The notes under the pieces: model-generated | Database searches by the model: none | Seen by the model: only the letters and a program-made list of their open reading frames with translations | What the model was told of the DNA's origin: nothing | Shown here: one piece after another, positions 7,904 to 15,519 of the stretch | How the letters are laid out: every line of letters begins with the position of its first letter | Position numbering within the stretch: the stretch's first letter is position 1 | Position numbers and translations under genes: made by a program | Assembly: GCA_019636275.1 (NCBI GenBank) | Contig: JAHBXY010000069.1 | Location: forward strand, 1-44,276 | DNA from: Planctomycetota bacterium | GTDB taxonomy: Bacteria; Planctomycetota; J058 | Length of the DNA stretch: 44,276 nucleotides | Direction: 5' to 3'

Positions 7904-7947
7904 GGCTGCCTGCGGCGTCGAACGCGATGCCGTGGGGCCGATCGCGA
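7904..7947 (-). pseudogene. Remnant of an NHL-repeat gene
   Basis: About 37 of 40 bases match 19112-19151, inside the NHL region of the fibronectin/NHL gene. On the minus strand it still reads DRPHGIAFDAAG. It is joined directly to the 26-bp repeat, so this spot was once next to, or recombined with, an NHL gene. The rest of the spacer to 8041 shows no other recognisable feature except the ribosome-binding site GGAGG at 8030-8034. Confidence 0.75.
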
Positions 7948-8041
7948 TGCGAGGACGACGGCGCCGAGCGGGCGAGCCGCGAGGCGTCGTTGCAGTCACC
8001 CCGGCATGCCCGTAGTCTGGTGCGTCCTCGGAGGTGAACGG

Positions 8042-8587
8042 TTGCCCTGGGAGCACTGCGGCGGAACCATCACCGACGACACCGTCTCGTGCCCCGCGTG
8101 CGGCATCACGAAGCGCGCCTGGACGGTGAAGTTCGCCGCCACGCGCGTGTTCAGCCTCGGGCGCGCGTGGGTGGAGCTCGCGGTCGTCGAGGCGCCCGAG
8201 CGCCGCCCCGTGCCTGGGCTCCCCTACGTGGTCGAGCTGAAGACCGGCGCCTCCACCCAGGGCGAGCTGAGCGAGGACGGAGACGCGCGCCTGGAGCAGA
8301 TCCCGCGGGGCGCCTGCACGATCCTGTTCCCCACGCTGGACGCGGGGGACTTCGAGCCCGAGCAGGCCGGTGTGTCCGTCTCCTTCGACGTCGTCGACGG
8401 GCGCGGGCGCCCGGTGGCCTGGGAGCCGTTCCGGGTCACGGCCGGCGGGCGCACGGCCTACGGCGCGCTGGACGGCGCCGGTCGAGCCACCGTGTGGCTC
8501 GCGGGCGTCGACCCGCTGGACGCGGACGAGTGCACGATCGAGCTCCTCGACCTGGACGAGGGCGACTTCCTGGTGGAGGAGACGTGA
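8042..8587 (+). CDS. Possible zinc-ribbon plus beta-sandwich protein, first gene of the protease/LysM cluster
   Basis: 181 aa from TTG 8042, chosen because GGAGG at 8030-8034 is spaced 7 nt from it; an upstream ATG at 8006 in the same frame lacks such a site. The N-terminus has WEHCGGTITDDTVSCPACG, a Cys/His cluster resembling a zinc ribbon but with only one Cys in the first knuckle. ITKRAWTVKF follows, then two beta-rich domains of the carboxypeptidase-regulatory/transthyretin-like sort (about 45-105 and 110-181), the second with YGALDGAGRATVWLAG. There is no signal peptide. I recall similar CPxCG..WTV N-termini near contractile-secretion genes, but that is memory, not evidence here. It overlaps the next gene by 4 bp (GTGA). 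Confidence 0.75.
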   Translation: MPWEHCGGTITDDTVSCPACGITKRAWTVKFAATRVFSLGRAWVELAVVEAPERRPVPGLPYVVELKTGASTQGELSEDGDARLEQIPRGACTILFPTLDAGDFEPEQAGVSVSFDVVDGRGRPVAWEPFRVTAGGRTAYGALDGAGRATVWLAGVDPLDADECTIELLDLDEGDFLVEET

Positions 8588-9240
8588 GCACGACGCACAC
8601 GGTGCAGCAGGGCGACACGATGGTGCGCATCGCCCGCCGCTACGGCTTCCGCAGCTGGGAGACGATCTACGCCCACCCGCAGAACGGGGCCCTGCGCCAG
8701 CGCTGCCCCGATCCGGACCTGCTGCTGCCCGGCGTCGACGTGTTCATCCCGGACAAGACGCCCGGCCGCTTCGTCCGCCCGGTGAACGAGCGCCACACCT
8801 TCCGCGTGCGGGCCCTGACCGCGAAGCTGCGCCTCGTGGTCAGGGACGAGCAGGGCGCGCCGCTCACCGGCAAGCGCTTCGAGCTGCGCGTGGGCGATCG
8901 CCGCCACGACGGCACGACCGGCGACGACGGGCTGGTCGAGGTCGCCATCGACCCCGACCCGACCGAGGGGGAGCTCGTCGTCCGCGCGGGCGACGCGGGC
9001 GAGAAGGAGCTGCGCTGGCGGCTGAAGCTCGGCCACCTCGACCCGCTGGACACCGTCAGCGGCGTGCAGGCGCGGCTGGCGAACCTGGGCTTCAAGACGC
9101 CGGTCACCGGCGAGGTCGGCCAGGAGACGCGGCGCGCCCTGCGCAGCTTCCAGCTCCTGCACGGCCTCGAGGCCACCGGGGGCCTCGACGAGGCGACGCG
9201 CGCGAAGGTCGGCGAGCTGCACGACCGGGCAGGGGGGTGA
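8584..9240 (+). CDS. LysM + peptidoglycan-binding-domain protein, copy 1
   Basis: 218 aa from GTG 8584, overlapping the previous stop. The N-terminal LysM is THTVQQGDTMVRIARRYGF...PDLLLPGVDVFIPD (about residues 4-60). A central beta-sandwich (about 75-140) has RLVVRDEQGAPLTGKRFELRVG and DGTTGDDGLVEV. The C-terminal PG_binding_1 helical repeat is VSGVQARLANLGF...RALRSFQLLHGLEATGGLDEATRAKV (about 155-212). There is no signal peptide despite two wall-binding domains, which suggests delivery by a dedicated secretion machine or use as a structural/hub domain. It is a paralogue of 14697-15383, and each copy lies immediately before a metalloprotease gene. The stop at 9240 is 2 bp before the next start. 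Confidence 0.9.
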   Translation: MSTTHTVQQGDTMVRIARRYGFRSWETIYAHPQNGALRQRCPDPDLLLPGVDVFIPDKTPGRFVRPVNERHTFRVRALTAKLRLVVRDEQGAPLTGKRFELRVGDRRHDGTTGDDGLVEVAIDPDPTEGELVVRAGDAGEKELRWRLKLGHLDPLDTVSGVQARLANLGFKTPVTGEVGQETRRALRSFQLLHGLEATGGLDEATRAKVGELHDRAGG

Positions 9241-9242
9241 AC

Positions 9243-12200
9243 GTGGCCGACGACCCGCAGAGGCCCGAGAAGGGCGAGTACCCCTGCTTCCCGGGCATCC
9301 CGGTGCGCCCGGCGCTCACGCGGGAGGCCGCCTCGGGGCGCCCCTCCGGCGAGCCCAGCCAGCAGGAGACCGAGTCGTCGGTCTCCTTCCAGAACGACGG
9401 CTCGAGCGGCGTGACCACCCTCAGGCCCGAGGTCGTGCCCTTCGAGTTCGGCGTGAACAAGCTGTGGCTCGCCGCGGGCGACGCCCGCTCCGTGGCCTAC
9501 AACGACCTGGCCGGCGGGCGCGACGGCGTGGGCGAGGGGGGCGCCGAGCTGTGCTTCCTCCCCGGCGTCGACGAGCCCCGGCTGCGGGTGCACGCGGAGG
9601 TGCACCACCCGCAGAACATCAGGTCAGCGCAGCTCGAGCTCTGGTGCAAGGGGCACCCGCAGCCGATCTGGACGAAGCGCTGGGGCGGTCTGTGGGGCCA
9701 GGGCGCGCCGATCGGGGAGCTCATCACGGCGCCCCCCACCGAGGAGAGCGCCGAGTGCGCCCCCGTCGCCTGGGAGGGGACGGTCGAGGTGCCCCCCGCG
9801 CTGCGCATCGACGGCCAGGCCCCGTTCCCCGCCGGCGTGCTCACCGCCCGCCGCTCGCCCTACCAGCTGCGCCTCACGGTCTCGGCGCGCGCGACGCCCG
9901 AGGATTCCGAGGAGACCGACCGCCTGGGCGGCCCGGTCGTCGCCTGGACCTACCTGCACGTGGCCCCGGCGCGCCTCGAGCTCCTCTGGGGGACGAGCGA
10001 CCAGCTGCCGCCGCTGCCCGAGCCCGACTCGCCGCGCGCGAAGCTCGTCGACGAGGCGGAGCGCGCGCTGCTCGAGGCGCTCGCCGCGGACCGCGAGCGC
10101 CCCGGGCGCAAGAAGGGCGACCCGGCGACCGCGGCGCCCCGCGAGCTGGTGCGCCTGCCGCTCCCCGCGCACGTGTTCGAGTGCGGCGAGGACGTCGGCT
10201 CGAAGAAGGGCGACAGCGAGCTCTACGCGGACCTGTGGCGCGACGGGCCGCGCATCCCCCTGGGCGTGCGCGTCCTGTTCCGCGACGTGACCGGCGCCGC
10301 GGCGGAGTGCCCGAAGGCGCTCGCCGGCGCCACGTTCCTCTGGGACTGGGAGGACCCGGCCGCCGAGGACGAGGTGAAGGACGAGGACGGGCGCGTGCCG
10401 ATCAAGGTGGCCACCGCCACCGACGCCTTCGTCCAGGAGCGCCGCGGCTACCGCAAGGGCGACCCCGGCTGGCCCGCCGCGTCGGACAACTGCCACGTGC
10501 GCTACGGGGGCAAGCGCGGGCCGGGCGCGGCGCCCGTCTTCCCCGCGCAGGCCGGCCAGGCGCCCGCCGACGCGCCCGTCGCCGGCGCCTTCCCCTTCCA
10601 GGTCGCCGCCGGCAAGCGGCGCACGTGGGCCGCCGTGAGCACCCCCTGGCTCACCGGCAAGCACGCCGGCGCCTCGGGGGTGGTCTTCCAGCCCTCGCGC
10701 ATGGCCGGCGACACCTACCGCGTGCGCGTCGTCCTCGACGTCGACGGCGACCTCGACCGCCCCGAGCTCCTCGACCCGCCGGCGTCGCGGCAGGACGCGT
10801 CGAACGTGTTCGAGACGTGGAAGCGTATGGAGGTGCTCTACCTGAAGCGCGGCGTCCCCGGCTGCGACATGGAGGCCGTGAAGGGCATGTACCAGCGGGC
10901 GGGCATCGAGCTCGTCCCCACGGTCGCCGACCTGGACGAGGCCACCTGGAAGTCCGCCTTCGAGGCGGTCATCGCCGAGGCGCCGCGGCGCTCCCGCGGC
11001 AGCGGGCTCCTCCCCTACCTGCTGTTCTTCGGCTTCCACCACGAGGTCGACGCCCGGGGCGAGGACCCGAAGTCGGCCGGCATCCACGTGCGCTCGCTCA
11101 CAGACCTGCTGGCCAAGGTCCAGGACGCGGCGAAGAACGGCGGCGGCATCCGCCGCCTGATCCTGCGCAACAAGGCCGACGCCAAGGGCTTCGCCGACGC
11201 CGTCATCACCGGGTCGACCTCCGGGGCGCGCGGGATCGTCACCCGGATCGACGAGAAGAAGGGCGCGCTCTACGTGCTCGTCGTGGGCGCGACCGCCTTC
11301 TCCGTCGAGGACGTCGTGGGCGAGCCGGGGACGAAGCGGGCCCGGGTCAAGGAGGTCAAGGCGGTCACCGGCTGGAACGGGACCAAGAACGACGCCGACC
11401 GCGCGCGGGCCATCTCGCTCGCGCAGGCGATCGACGACGAGCTGGCGGACATCACCGCGCGCATGAAGGCCGGCGAGGACCTGAACCAGCAGCGGGTGGC
11501 CCTGGGCACGCGCTCGAAGACCGACCGCACCACGCAGGAGCAGCTCGACCGCGACATCCAGCGCCGCGTGAAGAAGACCCTCATGAGCAACCCGGCCCTC
11601 GAGCGCGAGTTCGAGTACGTGCGCCGGCGCCTGGCCGAGATCGTCCAGCCGGGCATGAACGGCGCGGCGCAGGGCTCCATGCACTACGCGGAGGTGCTCA
11701 AGGGCGCGGTCACGGGCGAGACGCTCCTGTCGCCGGTCATGCGCCGCTACGTCGACGAGGCCGCGGCGGCCAGGAAGCCCGACCGGAGCCCGAAGGACCT
11801 GGTGACGCTGTTCCACTTCAAGCGCTCGGTCTCCATCAAGAAGCAGCTCGCCGAGGGGGCATCGGTCGCGGCCGACAACGTGCGCGCCCGCGCGCAGGTC
11901 TACCTGGCGACCTTCGACCCCGCCTCGAACGCCATGAAGGGCCAGGACGCCGTGGCCGCGCACGAGCTCGGCCACGCCCTGTTCCTGCAGCACGCGCCCC
12001 CCGAGGGCAAGGCGTCCGAGGAGGTCGCCTCGCACGCCCCCGGCGACCCCGGCGGGCGCTGCCTCATGAACTACGAACTCGACACGACCGAGTTCTGCGG
12101 GCTGTGCGCCCTGCGCCTGGCCGGCTGGAAGGTCGCGGCCCTGGAGAAGACGACGCCCGCGCGGCGCGAGCAGTACCGGGTGAGCCTGCGGCTCGGCCGC

Positions 12201-14690
12201 CGCGAGCTCGACGACCTGTTCGCCCACGCCGAGGGCGACGACGTCGGCTGCATGGAGCGGCTGCAGGCCCTGGGCCTGTTCCGCCGCCCGCTGAGCCATC
12301 CCGAGGCCAAGGCCTGCTACGAGGTGGTGTGGCGCCACTGCAAGGAGCAGCTCTACCGGGCCAGGCTCGCCGACGCGGGCGAGGACGAGGTCGACGACAG
12401 GCTCGCGGCGCTGCTGGCCGACGAGCTCCCCGCCTACCTGGTCGACGGCGGCGAGCTGCCGGAGAAGGGCAAGTTCGCCAAGCTGCGCATCGACGGCACC
12501 TACACGAGCTTCTATCACCACCTGCTGGAGGAGGACATGCCCTTCCAGCAGGCCTCGGACCGCTACGAGGTCGAGGCGCTGTTCCTCCGCGACAACCCGG
12601 CCCTGGGCAAGCTGCCCATCGTCGCCGCGGTCGAGGTCAAGGACGTGGACGGCTCCGACGCCGACTGGGCGCCGGCGCGAGACGTCTCCGTCCACCTGCA
12701 GCTCGTCAAGCCGGACACCCTGCCGGTCTTCCAGGCGCCGCGCGACCCGGCGGCGCCGGGCGCCGCGGCGAGCAGGCTGGGCCGGCCCCGGCTCCCGGGC
12801 GAGAAGACGGTCGCGGGCGCGAAGAGCAAGTACCTGCAGGTGGTCGCGCCCGCGCGCACCGGCGGCCCCGACGAGTTCCTGCGCAAGCGCGTCCACGGCT
12901 ACAAGGACGACGACCCCGCCGACCCGCAGGCGGGGAACGCCCACTTCGACCTGGGCGGCAAGCGCAAGATGTTCGACGACGGGCGCGTCGCCGGCGAGCG
13001 CACCTGGCGCGCGGCCCCCAAGCTGCGCCAGGACGACGAGAGCGTCAGGGGGCGCGTCCTGTGGACCTGGGGCGTGGGCCGCTGGGAGAGCACGCCGGGC
13101 GACCCGCCGAAGTACACCTGGCGCGACGGCCCGAGCGACGAGTACACGCGGCCCAACGTGTTCGCCACCGGGGCCGTGCCGGGGATCACCGGCGCGCACG
13201 AGGACGAGGACCGCACCCCGTCGCTCGCCGACTACCCGGAGGCGGAGGCGGTCCCGGGCGCGCCCCACAGCGTGCAAGCGCGGACGAACCTGCGCGGCGA
13301 GGCCTGCTTCGTGTTCATGCCCTCGACCGTGGGCGGCGACCGCTACAAGCTGCGCGCCTTCGTCGGCGCGCCGACCCTCGGCGACTCCACCGGCGCCGAC
13401 CCGGCCGCCGGCGCGGTGGAGACGGGCACCATGGTCCGCTGGCGGACGCTCCGCCTCAGCCGCTACATCCAGCAGCGCCCGCCCGCGGTCGGCGCGCTGG
13501 ACGCCACCGCCCGGGCCACCCTCGAGCGGCATCAGAAGGTCGACACGGCCTTCTCGCAGGGGGCGATCGACGACATCGACTTCGCGGGCGAGGTCACGCT
13601 GGAGTACGCCAAGGCCTACTGCGAGCTGCTCATCGAGCCCCTCGCCGAGGCGCCGGAGCAGCTCGACGCCGTTCCAGGGGCCGACGCGGCCTACGCGGCG
13701 GCGATCGCCGCCGCGCAGCAGGACCAGGCGCTCGCGCACCTGGTGTTCGCGCACGGCGCCACGCAATGGGGCGAGCCGTTCTACAGCCGCTGGGGGATCT
13801 GGCCCGAGGACCGCCGGCGCGCGCCCAGCTACGACTGGAACGCGCTCACCTACTGGGCGCCCGCCTCGCCCTACACCTTCAACCTGCGCGACCTCGAGGA
13901 GTACAACCGCGCCAAGGGCGACGCGTTCGACGCCATCCTCAGGAGCCCGGCCTCCGGCGCCACGCCCGAGCCGCAGGGCTGGGAGGTGCAGCTCCTGGAG
14001 CGCGTGCTCATGGACGTGCTCCTGCCGGCGTTCCTCAAGGCGCTGGGCGACAACCAGGGCTTCTACCCCGGCCTCATGGCCTTCCAGGGCGCCAAGCGCC
14101 ACACCTGGGAGGACATCTACTCGAACCTGCTCGGCAAGGTTCAGCTGGGCAAGGCCAAGGGGCCGGGCGCGTTCCTCTGGGGCGGCGTGTCGCACCGATC
14201 GGACGCGCGCTGCTACGACCTTGCCGCCCACGCCATGCACGAGCTGGGGCACTGCCAGTTCCGCCTGCACGCCTATCCCACCCCGGAGCATGCGGACGCC
14301 CAGCGCGTGCTCGGCTACGACACGCACGACCTGGACGCGCTCGCGCAGGCCAAGGGCTGCCTGATGGGCTACGGCCCGACCCCGGGCGACGACCACTGCG
14401 GCCACTGCCTGGCGGCCTTCATGGGCGTCGACACCTTCCGCGAGCACTTCCGCGCGCCGCGCAAGCACGGCGCGTTCGAGAAGCGGCTGCGCTTCTCGCT
14501 CGTCCACCCGGACGGCACCCGCTGCGCAGGCGAGCCCTGGCGGGTCGAGGACGACGCCGGCGCGGTGGTCGACGAGGGGGTGCTCGACGCCAGGGGCGAG
14601 GGCGAGGTCGTGGGCGTGGCGGTCGGCGAGTACCACCTCATCTTCCCCCTGCGCGACGCCAGCGCCTGGGAGCCGGTGAAGAAGGAGTAG
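9243..14690 (+). CDS. Giant protein with two metzincin-like zinc-protease modules
   Basis: 1815 aa from GTG 9243 (AGGGGGG just upstream). The first half (about 1-975) is a paralogue of the 15520-18429 product. Both share LWDWE, YGGKRGPGA.PVFP, FPFQV, FQPSR.AGD..RVR and end in a zinc site. Module 1 has HELGHALFLQH (907-917), CLMNY (940-944) and FCGLC (951-955). Module 2 has HELGHCQFRLH (1666-1676), CLMGY (1706-1710) and HCGHC (1718-1722). The H-E-x2-H-x5-H spacing and downstream Met match metzincins, although the usual Gly after the third position is Phe. The CGxC pair after the Met-turn is not a feature I know from a named family. The C-terminus (about 1735-1815) is a beta-sandwich like those in the LysM proteins. 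There is no signal peptide or membrane segment. A secreted or injected protease effector is inference. Confidence 0.85.
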   Translation: MADDPQRPEKGEYPCFPGIPVRPALTREAASGRPSGEPSQQETESSVSFQNDGSSGVTTLRPEVVPFEFGVNKLWLAAGDARSVAYNDLAGGRDGVGEGGAELCFLPGVDEPRLRVHAEVHHPQNIRSAQLELWCKGHPQPIWTKRWGGLWGQGAPIGELITAPPTEESAECAPVAWEGTVEVPPALRIDGQAPFPAGVLTARRSPYQLRLTVSARATPEDSEETDRLGGPVVAWTYLHVAPARLELLWGTSDQLPPLPEPDSPRAKLVDEAERALLEALAADRERPGRKKGDPATAAPRELVRLPLPAHVFECGEDVGSKKGDSELYADLWRDGPRIPLGVRVLFRDVTGAAAECPKALAGATFLWDWEDPAAEDEVKDEDGRVPIKVATATDAFVQERRGYRKGDPGWPAASDNCHVRYGGKRGPGAAPVFPAQAGQAPADAPVAGAFPFQVAAGKRRTWAAVSTPWLTGKHAGASGVVFQPSRMAGDTYRVRVVLDVDGDLDRPELLDPPASRQDASNVFETWKRMEVLYLKRGVPGCDMEAVKGMYQRAGIELVPTVADLDEATWKSAFEAVIAEAPRRSRGSGLLPYLLFFGFHHEVDARGEDPKSAGIHVRSLTDLLAKVQDAAKNGGGIRRLILRNKADAKGFADAVITGSTSGARGIVTRIDEKKGALYVLVVGATAFSVEDVVGEPGTKRARVKEVKAVTGWNGTKNDADRARAISLAQAIDDELADITARMKAGEDLNQQRVALGTRSKTDRTTQEQLDRDIQRRVKKTLMSNPALEREFEYVRRRLAEIVQPGMNGAAQGSMHYAEVLKGAVTGETLLSPVMRRYVDEAAAARKPDRSPKDLVTLFHFKRSVSIKKQLAEGASVAADNVRARAQVYLATFDPASNAMKGQDAVAAHELGHALFLQHAPPEGKASEEVASHAPGDPGGRCLMNYELDTTEFCGLCALRLAGWKVAALEKTTPARREQYRVSLRLGRRELDDLFAHAEGDDVGCMERLQALGLFRRPLSHPEAKACYEVVWRHCKEQLYRARLADAGEDEVDDRLAALLADELPAYLVDGGELPEKGKFAKLRIDGTYTSFYHHLLEEDMPFQQASDRYEVEALFLRDNPALGKLPIVAAVEVKDVDGSDADWAPARDVSVHLQLVKPDTLPVFQAPRDPAAPGAAASRLGRPRLPGEKTVAGAKSKYLQVVAPARTGGPDEFLRKRVHGYKDDDPADPQAGNAHFDLGGKRKMFDDGRVAGERTWRAAPKLRQDDESVRGRVLWTWGVGRWESTPGDPPKYTWRDGPSDEYTRPNVFATGAVPGITGAHEDEDRTPSLADYPEAEAVPGAPHSVQARTNLRGEACFVFMPSTVGGDRYKLRAFVGAPTLGDSTGADPAAGAVETGTMVRWRTLRLSRYIQQRPPAVGALDATARATLERHQKVDTAFSQGAIDDIDFAGEVTLEYAKAYCELLIEPLAEAPEQLDAVPGADAAYAAAIAAAQQDQALAHLVFAHGATQWGEPFYSRWGIWPEDRRRAPSYDWNALTYWAPASPYTFNLRDLEEYNRAKGDAFDAILRSPASGATPEPQGWEVQLLERVLMDVLLPAFLKALGDNQGFYPGLMAFQGAKRHTWEDIYSNLLGKVQLGKAKGPGAFLWGGVSHRSDARCYDLAAHAMHELGHCQFRLHAYPTPEHADAQRVLGYDTHDLDALAQAKGCLMGYGPTPGDDHCGHCLAAFMGVDTFREHFRAPRKHGAFEKRLRFSLVHPDGTRCAGEPWRVEDDAGAVVDEGVLDARGEGEVVGVAVGEYHLIFPLRDASAWEPVKKE

Positions 14691-14696
14691 CGCGCG

Positions 14697-15383
14697 ATGC
14701 CCGAGCACGAGGTCCAGGAGGGCGAGTGCCTGCTGACGATCGCCGCCCGCTACGGGTTCGGCGACCTGACCCCCATCTGGGCGCACGAGGCGAACGCCGC
14801 CCTGCGCGCGCGCAAGAACCCCTACGCCCTCGCGCCGGGAGAGAAGGTGTTCGTCCCCGAGAAGGTGCCCGGCCGCCGGCGCCTGCGCGCCGTGAACACC
14901 AAGGACGACCCGCCGGTGGCCTTCCGCCTCAAGCCCGCGCCCATCGCCCTGCGCCTGTTCGTGCAGAACGCCCAGGGCGCGGCGCTGGGCAACTGCCGCT
15001 ACCAGGTGCTCCTCGACGGGCAGACGCTCGACGGCACCACCGACGGCGAGGGGCTCGTCGAGCAGCCGCTGGGCGCCGACATCGCGGAGGCCACGCTGCA
15101 CGTCTGGGCGCCCGGGGAGGAGAGGCCGTTCTCCTGGCGGCTGACGATCGGGCAGCTGCTGCCCGTGACGGAGGCGCTGGGGGTGCAGGCGCGCCTGCAG
15201 AACCTGGGCTACGGCGTGCCCGACGACGAGCTGGGCAAGGGCCTCGACCAGCCGCGCACGAAGTCGGCCCTGGCCGCCTTCCAGGAGGCCGCCGGGCTCG
15301 AGCCGAAGGACGGCGTCCTGAACGAGGCGACGCGGCAGAAGCTGTTCGAGGTCCACGACGGACCCGGCGACGACCTGGCCTGA
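14697..15383 (+). CDS. LysM + peptidoglycan-binding-domain protein, copy 2
   Basis: 228 aa from ATG 14697. The ribosome-binding site GAAGGAG (14681-14687) lies inside the end of the giant gene. The layout matches copy 1: LysM (EHEVQEGECLLTIAARYGF ... LAPGEKVFVPEKVPGR), a central beta domain (LRLFVQNAQGAALGNCRYQV, DGTTDGEGLVEQ) and a C-terminal peptidoglycan-binding helical domain (LGVQARLQNLGYGV ... SALAAFQEAAGLEPKDGVLNEATRQ). It has no signal peptide. Gene order LysM-protease-LysM-protease shows that the set was duplicated as a unit. It is followed by a strong GC hairpin before the last protease gene. Confidence 0.9.
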   Translation: MPEHEVQEGECLLTIAARYGFGDLTPIWAHEANAALRARKNPYALAPGEKVFVPEKVPGRRRLRAVNTKDDPPVAFRLKPAPIALRLFVQNAQGAALGNCRYQVLLDGQTLDGTTDGEGLVEQPLGADIAEATLHVWAPGEERPFSWRLTIGQLLPVTEALGVQARLQNLGYGVPDDELGKGLDQPRTKSALAAFQEAAGLEPKDGVLNEATRQKLFEVHDGPGDDLA

Positions 15384-15391
15384 GGTGGGAA

Positions 15392-15462
15392 GGGGCGGCG
15401 GCGCGCGCGCGCCGCCCCGCCTCGTCCTCCGCGGCCTCGCCTCGCTCGCGGCTCCGATCGAT
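15392..15462 (-). repeat. GC-rich hairpin and partial family 2 repeat (minus orientation)
   Basis: GGGGCGGCG (15392-15400) and CGCCGCCCC (15410-15418) form a perfect inverted repeat around GCGCGCGCG. There is no T tract, so a classical terminator is not shown. The reverse complement of about 15396-15462 resembles the left half of the tandem repeats at 30976-31257 (ATCGGAGC...GAGGCGAGGCCGCGGAGG...GAGGC.GGGCGGCGCGCGCGCG). It is thus a dispersed member of repeat family 2. Bases 15463-15519 lead to the next gene. Confidence 0.6.
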
Positions 15463-15519
15463 GGCGGGTCACGAGCCGAGCTCGAGTGGACCCGATCGTT
15501 CAACGACTCCGAGGATGAC

